DNA of 64,000 nt from Flavobacteriales bacterium (lineage in GTDB: Bacteria; Bacteroidota; Bacteroidia; Flavobacteriales_F; PHOS-HE28): contig JADJAA010000001.1 in assembly GCA_016704485.1 (NCBI GenBank), positions 2,509,501 through 2,573,500 on the forward strand, written 5' to 3'. Shown one piece after another: positions 6,518-15,914 of this stretch (positions are counted from its first letter, which is position 1; each line of letters begins with the position of its first letter). The position numbers and the translations under genes were made by a program. The notes under the pieces are model-generated. The model searched no databases, was not told the DNA's origin, and was given only the letters and a program-made list of their open reading frames with translations.

Positions 6518-9253
6518 ATGCTTACTCGGCCTTTTCTGCTTTCGATCGTGTCTTGGATTGCGTTCGGTGCATCTGCGCAAATACCTACTAAATGCTTGGA
6601 AATAGAGAGTATTCTGGTGGATGCATGCAATCCCGGAACCATTTGCTCTAGCAGCGCCGAAGGACTGAATGAAATGGTCCGCTTCATTACCGGACCGCAA
6701 GCCACTGCGCTCAATGATCTTTCAGTGAATTGGCCCAACAATACATGGCAGGGTCTTGTTCAGAATGCGGTTACTGCTGCCACTACCGTCGACCTCAATG
6801 CAACAGTAGAAAGCTGCGGCTTGATCCTTGAACCTGCGGGAGGTATTATTCCGCCGGGATCCACTGTTATTCTTGCGACGAGTGCATTTCTCTGCGCCAT
6901 TGCTAATCCCTTTACCAATTTGGGTGATACGATCTACATCATCTATCAGGATGGGAACAACACGGCTGGTCATTTCGCGAACAGCCCAGCAGCAGGCGCG
7001 GTTATAAGCCCAACCCCACCTGCAGGGACGAACTTACGAACGCTGACCATTACCTATACACCCACGAATTGCACCGATACTGCTATCTATCAGCGGGAGT
7101 TATTGACGAACAGCTTGGGCAGCTATGGCGGTCAATTGGGGGAAAGCGATGGTGGTACCGTCCTGTACTCGTGGCCCGGTGTGCCACAGGTCACGTACAT
7201 CAATTTCGGCTGCCAAGCGCCGATACAGAATACTGCGGTTCAGGTTACCAGCTCCGGGAATTTGTGCAGCGGAGGGTCAGTAACACTTAGCGCAACGGCA
7301 ACTGGTCCGTTCGATTCCGGTTTCTGGTCAGGTGGTACGGGTACATTCAGCAGTACAACCGCTGCAACCACTACCTATACTGCTGGTGCTGGTGATAATG
7401 GCAACATCGTGTTGCAGTATTGTGTTATTGGGCTTTGTGCCAACGATACGGTTTGCGGAGCGGCTTTCGTTCCGGCAGGCACAGGTCCGATCGTTGCCAT
7501 AACAACGGTCGGACCTGCTACCGTTTGTCTTGGCGAAAGCATTGTGCTGACCGGTACTGGGGCAACAACCTATGTGTGGAGCACGGGTGAGACCACAAGT
7601 TCCATCATTGTTTCCAGTCCGGGTACATACTCCGTTACCGGAACAAGTGATTGCGGCTCTGACATGGTCAGTCTCAATGTCGCATCATCAAGTGGACCAA
7701 GTGTGGCGATCACGGCAAATGGTCCGCTGGAGATGTGTCCAGGTGAAAGTCTTGTGCTTTCGGCAAGCGGTGCCACTTCGTACCTCTGGAGCAGTGGCGA
7801 GACCACCCAGTCAATTACCATCATGTTCCCAGGGAATTACACGGTGGTCGGAACTTCGAGCTGTGGAAGTACGCAAGCATTCATCACCATCGCAACGTCT
7901 TCTGGGCCTACAGTGCAGATCACAAGCAACGGACCCAATGCGATCTGTGATAACCAACAACTGACATTGACTGCTTCGGGTGCGAATACCTATTTGTGGG
8001 GCACCGGTGAGATCACAGCCTCCATCATTATCTCTGTTCCCGGCATCTATAGCGTAACAGGTACGGATGGATGTGGTAGTGATGTGGAATCGCTCACGAT
8101 CACGCAAGCAACCAGTGTTGTTGCGTCCATTTCTGGAGATACTTTGATCTGTGCTGGAGAGAGTACGGTGCTTACCGGATCCGGTAGCACTTCATTGCTT
8201 TGGAGTACGGGTGAAACAACCCCAAGTATTACCGTTCAAACTGCCGGCACGTATTACGTAATAGCAACTGGTGCATGCGGTCCGGATACCGCTCAAGTGA
8301 ACGTGGTGGTAGCTCCAGGGCCCGTAGTGTCCATCGTTGGCGATACGACCTTATGTCCTGGAACAACCACACAGTTGACCGCCTCAGGTGCGGATACTTA
8401 TGTCTGGAATACGACGGAAACGACGGTGAGCATTAGTGTTGATGCGGTGGGTATGTATTCCGTAACGGGAAGTAGTTCGTGTGGTAATACCACCGTTTCC
8501 GTAAATGTGGTCGCAGCCCAAGGTCCAATGGTAAGTGTTTCCGGAATCCAGGTGATCTGTCCGGGTACATCTACAGTTCTTACCGCTTCCGGAGCCGATG
8601 GCTATGTCTGGAGTACTGGGGAAACAACGTCTTCGATCACTGTTCAGAACGGCGGAACATATACTGTTACAGGTAGTAATGATTGCGGACAAGTAAGCGA
8701 TTCGATCACGGTTACGGAGGTGCTGGTGAATGCAGGTTTCACCGCTGGGATATTAATTGGTCAGGCGCCGTTGACAGTGCCATTCACGAACACAACGGAC
8801 CCTGCTACTGCGACCGTTTCCTGGAGCTTTGGTGATGGGTCTACAAGTACGGAGAGCGATCCGGAGCACACGTATCTCAGCCCTGGAACCTACACGGTCA
8901 TTTTGACCGCCACGGATCAAGGTTGTACGAGTTTTAGCAGCATACAGATCACGGTTCTACCTCCTTTCGTTGGTGACAGTTACCTCTTCGTTCCGAATGT
9001 GTTCACGCCGAACGGTGACGCAGTGAACAATGTATTCCAGATGCAGAGCGTCGGCATTACATCGCTGAATATGCAGATATACAACCGCTGGGGTGAAATG
9101 GTACACGAGATCACTAACCCTGCACAAGTATGGGATTCACGCTCCAAGACCGGTGAGCGTGTTCCGGATGGAACGTACTTCTATGTTATTGCAGCTAAAG
9201 GCGTTGATGGAAAGGTCTACGACCTTCATGGAACCATTTCAGTACTGCGGTAA
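6518..9253 (+). CDS. Large T9SS type B surface protein with six Ig-like repeats and a PKD domain
   Basis: About 911 residues from the ATG at 6518 (another Met lies 7 codons upstream); the chosen start gives the signal peptide MLTRPFLLSIVSWIAFGASA. Order: an N-terminal domain of about 200 residues with 'ILVDACNPG'; six tandem Ig-like repeats of about 69 residues, each with 'C.G....L...G...Y.WSTGETT.SI.V...G.Y.VTG...CG'; a PKD domain ('WSFGDGSTSTESDPEHTY'); and a type B sorting domain ('FVPNVFTPNGDAVNN' to 'GTYFYVIAAKG..G....HGTISVLR'). The sorting domain sends it through the type IX secretion system to the cell surface, probably as an adhesin or gliding-associated filament. The next gene is a related T9SS protein on the same strand. 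Confidence 0.85.
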   Translation: MLTRPFLLSIVSWIAFGASAQIPTKCLEIESILVDACNPGTICSSSAEGLNEMVRFITGPQATALNDLSVNWPNNTWQGLVQNAVTAATTVDLNATVESCGLILEPAGGIIPPGSTVILATSAFLCAIANPFTNLGDTIYIIYQDGNNTAGHFANSPAAGAVISPTPPAGTNLRTLTITYTPTNCTDTAIYQRELLTNSLGSYGGQLGESDGGTVLYSWPGVPQVTYINFGCQAPIQNTAVQVTSSGNLCSGGSVTLSATATGPFDSGFWSGGTGTFSSTTAATTTYTAGAGDNGNIVLQYCVIGLCANDTVCGAAFVPAGTGPIVAITTVGPATVCLGESIVLTGTGATTYVWSTGETTSSIIVSSPGTYSVTGTSDCGSDMVSLNVASSSGPSVAITANGPLEMCPGESLVLSASGATSYLWSSGETTQSITIMFPGNYTVVGTSSCGSTQAFITIATSSGPTVQITSNGPNAICDNQQLTLTASGANTYLWGTGEITASIIISVPGIYSVTGTDGCGSDVESLTITQATSVVASISGDTLICAGESTVLTGSGSTSLLWSTGETTPSITVQTAGTYYVIATGACGPDTAQVNVVVAPGPVVSIVGDTTLCPGTTTQLTASGADTYVWNTTETTVSISVDAVGMYSVTGSSSCGNTTVSVNVVAAQGPMVSVSGIQVICPGTSTVLTASGADGYVWSTGETTSSITVQNGGTYTVTGSNDCGQVSDSITVTEVLVNAGFTAGILIGQAPLTVPFTNTTDPATATVSWSFGDGSTSTESDPEHTYLSPGTYTVILTATDQGCTSFSSIQITVLPPFVGDSYLFVPNVFTPNGDAVNNVFQMQSVGITSLNMQIYNRWGEMVHEITNPAQVWDSRSKTGERVPDGTYFYVIAAKGVDGKVYDLHGTISVLR
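7489..8730 (+). repeat. Six tandem ~207-bp coding repeats (Ig-like)
   Basis: Within the surface protein gene, six consecutive units encode the motif Y-x-W-x-T-x-E-T/I-T followed by 'TYSVTG...CG'. The units differ by many synonymous and conservative changes, so they are an older expansion rather than a fresh slippage product. Repeat number could vary between strains. Confidence 0.75.
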
Positions 9254-9411
9254 TACCCAGAAGGAGTGAAGGAAATAGACATGGATAGGGCAGTCCTTGG
9301 TATAGTGCACATTGAACGCATCCAATGTGGAAAGGTCATAATACTGCAACGTTCGCATCGTTTGTCATTACATCGGACACCGTTGTGCAGTTGTTTAGCG
9401 TCTAGGCTAAA

Positions 9412-11838
9412 GTGAATAGTGACTCATTATATCAGCCGATAAAGGCACTGAAATTCAATGCGCTTCAGTTCCTTGGTGCCATAGGTGCTATTCTGGGGGC
9501 CTTTTTTCCAATCGCTGAGGCAATTGCCCAATGCCCGAGTACCATCAATACCTTCCCGTATCAAGAAGGATTCGAGACGAACCCAGCTTGGACCTCAGGT
9601 GGAACAGCTAGCGATTGGGCCTGGGGTACACCTTCTCATCCTTCCATTAATACAGCTGCTGAAGGAACCAAAGGATGGTTCGTTGGTAGCCTGAGCGGGA
9701 CCTATTATGAGTTCGGACAGCAGAGCTGGTTGGAGAGTCCGTGTTTCGATTTTACAGCATTGCAATACCCTTATATCAGCTTCAAACTCTATTGGGAATG
9801 TGAGCGGCAATATGATGGTCTTGGTTTTCAGTACTCGCTTGATCAGGGCACTACGTGGAGCAATGTGGGTTCATTCAACGGCCCGAATGATTGCTTGAAT
9901 ACCAATTGGTTCAATACGCAGAGCATTACCACACTCTATCAAGCCAATCCTAAAATGGGTTGGAGCGGTAGAGCTGGACCAACTGTTGGTAGTTGTGCCG
10001 GAGGGCAGGGTAGCGAAGCGTGGGTTACATCATCGCAATGCTTGAATGATCTGCAAGGCGAACCAAGCGTGAAGTTCCGTTTCATCTTCGGCGCAGGTAC
10101 ACAATGCAATGACTTTGATGGTATCGGAGTGGATCTTGTGCAGATCGGCGAAGCACCTCCCAATCAAGCGGCCTTTGCGTTCCAATGCACGGGGAATACC
10201 ATCGATTTTCAGGATAATTCAACACCGTGCCCTTCTGCCCGCACATGGGATTTTGGTGATCCTGCCTCTGGGGCGGACAATACATCCACCTCGAATACAC
10301 CACAGCACGTCTTCTCAGCGGCGGGAACCTATCAAGTAACGCTTACGGTAAGCGGTCCGTGCAATGCACCGAGTACCATTACTCAATCGGTGACCATTAC
10401 AGGCGTTACCGTGCAGACCACGGATGCAGGTTGCACGCAGGATCAAGGCACTGCCAGTGCACTTGTTGACCCCGGTGTGGGCTTGGTGTCCTATGCATGG
10501 TCTCCTGGAGGACAGACCACGCAAACAATTACAGGATTGGTTCCTGGCGATGTGACCGTATCGGTTACAGGAAATTCCATTTGTGCAGCGCAAGCAACGG
10601 GCAACATTGCAATGGGTAGCGCAGGTCCGACAGTCACGGAGACGCATACGAATATCACCTGTGCGGCTGCGGATGATGGCACTGCAACCCTTACTGTTAC
10701 CGGTGGCGCGATGCCCTTTGCGTATGTATGGTCGCCGAACATTGGTGCAACAGGGTCGGTCACAGGCCTTGCCCCGGACACTTACACGTGTGTGGTCACA
10801 GATGCTTCGGGTTGCGAGGGCACCGTGGATGTGATCATTACTGAACCGTTGCCATTGACCATTACACCACAGGCGGACGTTACGATCTGTTCCGGCGATG
10901 CGACCGATCTTACCGCAACAGCGGATGGTGGAATACCGGGCTATGTGTTCACATGGAGTCCGGAGGGGCCTTCAGTTTCGCCAGCTGCCAATACGGTGTA
11001 TAGCGTCACTGCAACAGATGCGAACGGATGCTCAAGTGCCTCTGCTGATGTGCTCGTAACCGTAGGAGCAAGTGTGGATGCGGCTTTCACGATCTCCGAT
11101 ACGTTGGGTTGCGCGCCATTCTGTGTTACGTTCACAGATCAAAGTGCTACACCGGGAACACGCACATGGAACTTTAGTGATGGCAGTGATCCAGTGGAAG
11201 GGAACGAAGTGGAACACTGCTTTAACGAGGCAGGTAGTTATGACGCTACACTTACGATCACCACCGCAGATGGCTGCGAAGGAACCATTACGCTAGTAGA
11301 TGCAGTAGATGTACTGCCCGTTCCGGTTGCCGTGTTCGTCTCTTCACCGGGTGTAACTACGATCGATCAGCCGACCTTTCAGTTCATTGACCAGTCCACG
11401 GACGCAACCATCTGGAATTGGAGCTTCGGCGATCCAGATGATTCATTGTCTACCGATAGATCACCCACATTTGCTTACAATGAAGTTGGCTGTTATACGG
11501 TAGAATTGGAGGTCGCCAATGATCTCGGGTGTACTTCGCGGACGAGTGCCGAGGTGTGTGTAGAGGATGAATTCCTTCTCTTCGCACCCAACGCTTTCAC
11601 TCCGAACAATGATCAGATAAACGATGGTTTCGAGGTGATCACTTCCGTTGCGGACCCCGGTTTTTTCCAGTTACAGTTATTCGATCGGTGGGGTCAAGTG
11701 ATCTTTACTGCAACCCAAAAAGATCAGGAATGGACAGGGGAGGGTGCTCCCATCGGCATCTACGCGTGGCAGTTGAAAATACAGGATACGCATGGTGGAT
11801 TGCAAGAACGCCAAGGACACGTAACGTTGGTACGTTGA
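9412..11838 (+). CDS. T9SS type B surface protein with MAM-like, SprB-like and PKD modules
   Basis: 808 residues with a GTG start; the hydrophobic stretch ALQFLGAIGAILGAFFPIAEAIAQ ends in a probable cleavage site. Residues of about 45-245 form a jelly-roll/MAM-like domain ('YQEGFETNPAWTSGG', 'SPCFDFTALQYPYISFKLYW'). Then come a PKD domain ('TWDFGDPASG...HVFSAAGTYQVTLTV'), SprB-type repeats ('ITCAAADDGTATLTVTGG'), an Ig-like unit, two more PKD domains ('NFSDGSDPVEG', 'NWSFGDPDDS'), and a type B sorting domain ('FAPNAFTPNNDQINDGF' to 'GHVTLVR'). A cell-surface adhesin or matrix protein secreted by T9SS is likely. It lies 158 bp after the preceding T9SS gene. Confidence 0.85.
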   Translation: MNSDSLYQPIKALKFNALQFLGAIGAILGAFFPIAEAIAQCPSTINTFPYQEGFETNPAWTSGGTASDWAWGTPSHPSINTAAEGTKGWFVGSLSGTYYEFGQQSWLESPCFDFTALQYPYISFKLYWECERQYDGLGFQYSLDQGTTWSNVGSFNGPNDCLNTNWFNTQSITTLYQANPKMGWSGRAGPTVGSCAGGQGSEAWVTSSQCLNDLQGEPSVKFRFIFGAGTQCNDFDGIGVDLVQIGEAPPNQAAFAFQCTGNTIDFQDNSTPCPSARTWDFGDPASGADNTSTSNTPQHVFSAAGTYQVTLTVSGPCNAPSTITQSVTITGVTVQTTDAGCTQDQGTASALVDPGVGLVSYAWSPGGQTTQTITGLVPGDVTVSVTGNSICAAQATGNIAMGSAGPTVTETHTNITCAAADDGTATLTVTGGAMPFAYVWSPNIGATGSVTGLAPDTYTCVVTDASGCEGTVDVIITEPLPLTITPQADVTICSGDATDLTATADGGIPGYVFTWSPEGPSVSPAANTVYSVTATDANGCSSASADVLVTVGASVDAAFTISDTLGCAPFCVTFTDQSATPGTRTWNFSDGSDPVEGNEVEHCFNEAGSYDATLTITTADGCEGTITLVDAVDVLPVPVAVFVSSPGVTTIDQPTFQFIDQSTDATIWNWSFGDPDDSLSTDRSPTFAYNEVGCYTVELEVANDLGCTSRTSAEVCVEDEFLLFAPNAFTPNNDQINDGFEVITSVADPGFFQLQLFDRWGQVIFTATQKDQEWTGEGAPIGIYAWQLKIQDTHGGLQERQGHVTLVR

Positions 11839-11866
11839 TCATTTCAATTCGTGTTATTCGGGCGTA

Positions 11867-11883
11867 ACCCCTTGGTAAGGGGT
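11867..11883 (+). terminator. Hairpin downstream of the T9SS gene
   Basis: ACCCCTTGGTAAGGGGT is a perfect 7-bp stem with a 3-nt loop, 28 bp after the stop at 11838. It lacks a U-run, so termination is uncertain. The surrounding 11,860-11,975 stretch ('gtcgggccatcgctgcaagtcc', 'gatccgggctttccactc') has the look of a dispersed intergenic repeat seen in Bacteroidota, which I cannot verify here. Confidence 0.35.
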
Positions 11884-12009
11884 CGGGCCATCGCTGCAAG
11901 TCCTCTCCGCCTTGCGACGGATCCGGGCTTTCCACTCATGTCCCTTGCGCGGTATTTACAACTACATGCGGGTCTGATCGGTCGGTGTTGGTTCTGGTAG
12001 GGTGGTGGG

Positions 12010-12210
12010 GTAGCCACAGGCTACCGAGATCCGGGGGTGTTGCGCGTAGCCACAGGCTACGCGCTGAACCTGCCACAGGCTACGCGCTGTCCTCCTACAG
12101 GCTGCGCGCTGTACCTGCCACAGGCTACGCGCTGTGCTGCTACGCGCTGTACTGCTACGCGTTGCCTGTGGCTACGTGAAACAGGTAGGCTCATAGTAGC
12201 CTGTGGCTAC
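12010..12210. repeat. REP-type palindrome cluster upstream of the RAYT gene
   Basis: Dense copies of the unit GTAGCC-ACA-GGCTAC, often extended by GCGC/GCGC. The best is 12042-12064, with 10-bp perfect arms GCGCGTAGCC/GGCTACGCGC around ACA. Others are at 12010-12024 and, partial, through 12170. The last copy, 12196-12210, is in inverted orientation (GTAGCC-TGT-GGCTAC), 27 bp before the RAYT start. Clustered short GC-rich palindromes around a Y1 transposase are the definition of REP/BIME arrays. Confidence 0.9.
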
Positions 12211-12236
12211 TCTATCTTGTCATCAATTACACGTAC

Positions 12237-12791
12237 ATGAGCACAGGTTATCGAATCTCTGACCAACACGCCCTTCACTTTGTGACGTTCACTATTGTAG
12301 AATGGATCGATGTGTTCACCCGTCAGGTCTACCGCGATATTGTATTGGATAGTTTTCGCTATTGCCAAGCGAATAAAGGCCTTCGAGTTCATTGCTGGGT
12401 GATCATGTCCAACCACTTGCACGCGATCCTAAGCACCCCTGAGACTAACCTTTCCGATGTTATCCGGGATCTGAAGGGACATACCAGCAAGGCCATTTAC
12501 ACTGCACTACAAAGCGAGACCGAAAGTCGAAGAGAATGGATGAACGCGCGGTTCATCGTGAATGCAATGACCACCGCGCGGAACGATAATTTCAAAGTCT
12601 GGAAGCATGATAACCATCCACTTCAACTACAATCCTTCACCATTGAACAAAAAGTCGAATACATTCACAATAATCCGGTTCGTGCTGGTATAGTGGAAAT
12701 GCCACACCATTACGTTTACAGCTCTGCACGCGATTACGTGGATGATCACCTAGTTGGCAAAGGTCTGTTGAGCTTAGATAAACTCTGGTAG
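12237..12791 (+). CDS. REP-associated tyrosine transposase (RAYT, Y1 HUH family)
   Basis: 184 residues. The HUH metal-binding motif is seen in 'HCWVIMSNHLHAIL' (NHLH, about residues 60-63). The catalytic tyrosine helix is 'VEYIHNNPVRAGIV' (about residues 139-152). Both are diagnostic of IS200-like Y1 transposases of the RAYT branch. These single-strand nucleases recognise and cleave REP hairpins and are domesticated rather than self-mobile in most genomes. The gene is intact and flanked on both sides by matching palindromes (12010-12210 and 12814-13093), which are its likely substrates. Confidence 0.92.
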   Translation: MSTGYRISDQHALHFVTFTIVEWIDVFTRQVYRDIVLDSFRYCQANKGLRVHCWVIMSNHLHAILSTPETNLSDVIRDLKGHTSKAIYTALQSETESRREWMNARFIVNAMTTARNDNFKVWKHDNHPLQLQSFTIEQKVEYIHNNPVRAGIVEMPHHYVYSSARDYVDDHLVGKGLLSLDKLW

Positions 12792-12813
12792 CTAGGCCGT
12801 TGGTCCATTGTTA

Positions 12814-13093
12814 CGCGTTGCCTTTGGCTACGCGAAATGTGTAGGCTGCTGTTAGCTTGTTGCTACCCTTTATTCTGTGATCAAGCACCATCGCTGATGC
12901 GCTTCACTTGGTGAGTAGCCACAGGCTACTAAGATCAAGGGGTGTTGCGCGTAGCCACAGGCAACGCGCAGAATGCGCACAAGGCTACTGAGATCAGGGT
13001 GTGTTAAGCGTAGCCAAAGGCAACGCGCTGTGTGAGTAGCCGCAGGCTACTGAGATCTTGTGGTGTTACGCGTAGCCAAATGCAACGCGCTGA
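12814..13093. repeat. REP-type palindrome cluster downstream of the RAYT gene
   Basis: Copies related to those upstream but with more changes: CGCGTTGCC-TTT-GGCTACGCG (12814-12834), GTAGCC-ACA-GGCTAC (12915-12929), GCGCGTAGCC-ACA-GGCAACGCGC (12947-12969), GTAGCC-GCA-GGCTAC and a last unit ending near 13090. Two unit types alternate (GTAGCC/GGCTAC and GCGTAGCC/GGCAACGC), separated by 'tgagatc.. ggtgtt' spacers, giving a BIME-like pattern. The cluster ends three bases before the IS1182-like element. Confidence 0.88.
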
Positions 13094-13095
13094 GT

Positions 13096-14908
13096 AAAAA
13101 AAAGGGGCTGTCTCGAAAGGGATGGCCCCTTCTTGTTTTGATGGGGATTGGATGTGGTGCTGATTCAGAGACCTACCAGATCGGGATTATTTGCGGCCTT
13201 GCCCGTGTAAAGGACAGGACCGAACCCAAGGCACTTTTTAGACGTTCCTCAGCCCTTTTTGAAGGATCCTGACCAACTTCTTCAGGTTGATCGCAGTTGC
13301 AAGTAGTCCGGTTTCCAAGGCGACTTTGTCGAGTCCCCTTAGCATGAACCGGGTGAAGCCTTTGTTCTGCTTGAGGTTACCGAAGGCCGATTCCACTTCC
13401 ACCGGTCTAGCGCTTCGGTGCATTAGACCTTCTTCGCTGGTGAGCTTTTCTCGGGCTTGGGCTTTAAGTTCGTTAAGCCGATGGTTCACTTCGATGATCC
13501 GGTTACCCTTGGCCTTGTGGCAAACACCATTCATGGGGCATGTGGCGCAGTTGCTTGCTTGGTAGCGCGATACGGTTTGCACATACCCGGCCTTTGTTGT
13601 TGAGCGCTGGTCACCGATATGCCGCATGGGCTGGCCTATGGGGCAGGTATACTCGTTCCTTGCAGCGTTGTAGTGGAGTCTGTTTTGTACAAAGGGGTGT
13701 TTTTCCCAGTAGCTCTTTTGTTGTTCACGGTGGAAGTAGTTGTACTTCACAAAAGCCTCCACGCCCTCGCCTTCCAAGTATTCGTAATTCTGCTCCGAGC
13801 CATAGCTCCGCCATGCGGCGGACCACAGCCGCTTGGGGCAGTTTGCCCAACTGGGCTTGTAGTTCCTTGTAGTGGGGGATCAGTGTCTTGGTGTCGGTGG
13901 TGTCCTGATGTAGGCTGTAGTGTATGATGAACTGGTTCTGGGTGCTCCATTGCACGTTGTAGCCGGCCTTGAGTTGTCCGTTGCCCATGTGGTCGTCCTT
14001 CATGCGCATGAAGGTGGCTCCGCGATCGGTCTTCGAGTAGCTACCGCGCTCGCCCAAGATGGACTCTTGCATCTTGTACTTGCGCACGTTGTCCGGCCAG
14101 TTCCTCTTGGCGTAAGAGAGCTTTTGCTTGGTCTTCGGATCGATCTTCTTGTCCTTGAGCGCGGCGTTGATCGCATCAATGGTCTGGGCCACTTTCTTCG
14201 GGTCGAGTTCTTCCATCTCACCGGGGTCATCGCCCTGTAGTTCTTCAGCGGCTACTCCTTGGGTGTAGTTCCAGAGCTCCTCCAACTGGGCTTTCATTTT
14301 CTTCTTGTTGGTGGCAATGCTCTTGGCCCAAACGAAGGTGTACTTATTGGCATTGGCCTCGATCTTGGTGCCATCGGTGTACACTGCTTTGAGATCCACA
14401 TGACCCGCTTCCATCAACAACAGAACCACTTGGCTGAACACTTCTTTGATGTGGTTCTTGAGCCGCTGGGCACGGAACCGATTGACCGTGTGGTGATCCG
14501 GACGCTTCATCCCGGCAAGCCACATGAAATGGATGTTCTCCTGGATCGCTGCCTCGATCTTACGCGAGGAGTAGATGTTGTTCAGGTAAGCATAGACCAA
14601 TACCTTGAGCAACATACGCGGGTGGTAACTAGAGGTGCCGCCACCCTTGTACGTGTCGGCCAGCGAACCGATGTCGATCTGGTCGATAACCGAACCAACT
14701 ACACGTACGGCATGTGTCTTTGAGATGAGTTCTTCCAACGATGGTGGCAAGAGCATCGCTTGACTCGGGTCGTAGTCCTTGAACACGACTTTTCTTTGTG
14801 AAGCCATGCCCGAAGGTCGATCACCCAAAACGAGTTGTCAAGATCAACTTCCAACGGCTTTTCAACAAAATGAAAAGGGCTGCCTCTTTTGAGACAGCCC
14901 CTTTTTTA
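13096..14908 (-). mobile_element. IS1182-like insertion sequence
   Basis: About 1.8 kb bounded by inverted ends AAAAAAGGGGCTGTCTC (left, from about 13098) and the same on the other strand at the right (ending about 14907). Each end also forms a hairpin (for example GGGCTGCCTC-TTTT-GAGACAGCCC at the right) that may block read-through. It contains one transposase gene split by a frameshift. It is inserted at the edge of the REP cluster. No convincing target duplication is visible because the ends run into A/T tracts, so the exact borders are uncertain by a few bases. Confidence 0.85.
13238..14807 (-). pseudogene. IS1182-family DDE transposase, frameshifted
   Basis: Two overlapping frames together make a transposase of about 525 residues. 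The first part (start ATG 14807, [21 protein letters not shown]) carries the N-terminal DUF772-like region and the first catalytic Asp in '[13 protein letters not shown]'. The frame must shift near 13805-13820, where the reading passes from 'GKLPQAAVV' into '[19 protein letters not shown]'. The second part has a cysteine cluster ('CATCPMNGVC') and the last catalytic region 'ARPVEVESAFGNLKQNKGFTRF'. Either the copy is inactivated or it uses programmed frameshifting; IS1182 elements normally have a single continuous frame, so decay is more likely. Confidence 0.85.
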
Positions 14909-14926
14909 AGTTCCTTAATTCTCCGA

Positions 14927-15829
14927 TCACTTGATCGTCTCCATCTTCTTCTTCAATGACTCCACGATAGCTGCTTTGGCATTCATGGTTTCTGCACGTT
15001 CGGCTTCTTCTTTAGCGCGGTCAGGGCTTTTACCACTGTATTTGCTCACGTCTTCGTAGGCTTTATTCTCCGACTTCATTGCTTTGGCAAGTTGACCTTC
15101 TTTTTTGGACAATTTCCCACGCGCCTTGGTCAACGGCTTCAGATCCTTTGGGTCTTTCGTAATACCGAATTTGCTCTCGAGTCCAGTAACCTCAGATTTC
15201 AATTTGCTGATATCTGCGTTCAGGGATAGAACGGCTTTTTTCGCTTTCTCACCTGCTTTTTTCGCTTTTTCCAATGCTTTATCGTTCTTCGCAAGGTCCT
15301 TCTGTGCGCCTTCCAATTTCCCTTCAGCTTTGTCCAAGGTCTTAGTGTACTGATCGATCTGCTTCTGCACATTGGCCTTATTCAATGCAACGGCCATTGC
15401 ACGTGCATTTGTTTCTGCCAAAGCCATATCGGCAATGCCAACACTATCATTCAGGGCATAAGCAATGATCAATTGGCCGATCTCTGCTTTCTTATCCGTA
15501 GTAGCATTGGCGAATACCTTTATGGGCAACGTACTTACCGCAGGTAAAACCACAACATCAGCTGTCGTAGGGTTGGATCCGCTTACGCTTTTGCTCTTAC
15601 TCTTCATCTCATCCTTCCACAAGTTCAACGCATCGCCTCCATTGCTTTCGAAGACGGTGATCCTGTATGCAGGTAAACGATGGGTTGTATTGGTCAACGA
15701 GTCCGGAACTACCGTGATATCATTGTTCCAGGAAAGGGAATAACCCTCTTTGGTCTTGTCCTGTGCAGTAAGTGAAGTGATCGTCAGCAAGGCTGCTGCA
15801 CTGATCAACGTACGGGTCGAATGGTTCAT
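14927..15829 (-). CDS. Secreted coiled-coil protein, unknown function
   Basis: 300 residues from the ATG at 15829, chosen because it gives the signal peptide MNHSTRTLISAAALLTITSLTAQ; the frame is open 27 codons further. The first half is a globular domain ('GYSLSWNNDITVVPDSLTNTTHRLP'). Residues of about 165-295 are a lysine/glutamate-rich heptad region ('LDKAEGKLEGAQKDLAKNDKALEKAKKAG'), predicted to form a long coiled coil. It probably sits in the periplasm. No family recognised. It follows maf on the same strand after an 85-bp gap. Confidence 0.7.
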   Translation of the reverse strand: MNHSTRTLISAAALLTITSLTAQDKTKEGYSLSWNNDITVVPDSLTNTTHRLPAYRITVFESNGGDALNLWKDEMKSKSKSVSGSNPTTADVVVLPAVSTLPIKVFANATTDKKAEIGQLIIAYALNDSVGIADMALAETNARAMAVALNKANVQKQIDQYTKTLDKAEGKLEGAQKDLAKNDKALEKAKKAGEKAKKAVLSLNADISKLKSEVTGLESKFGITKDPKDLKPLTKARGKLSKKEGQLAKAMKSENKAYEDVSKYSGKSPDRAKEEAERAETMNAKAAIVESLKKKMETIK

Positions 15830-15914
15830 GGTTCTGGTCTTGATGGATAACACCTCAAATGTAAATGGCATGGTGTCTGATCTCTGACGTTCAAATATCG
15901 GGCCGGTCACTTGT

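Noticed and set aside
12010..13093. CRISPR-like repeats around 12-13 kb
   Set aside because: The units are short, irregularly spaced, inverted in places and centred on a RAYT gene, which fits REP/BIME and not CRISPR.
13238..13777. A separate 179-residue gene downstream of the transposase
   Set aside because: Its content (cysteine cluster, VEVESAFGNLKQNKGFTRF) is the C-terminal part of the same IS1182 transposase, so it is one gene with a frameshift.
14259..14723. 154-residue plus-strand frame inside the IS1182-like transposase
   Set aside because: Antisense to the conserved catalytic part of the transposase; no independent evidence.
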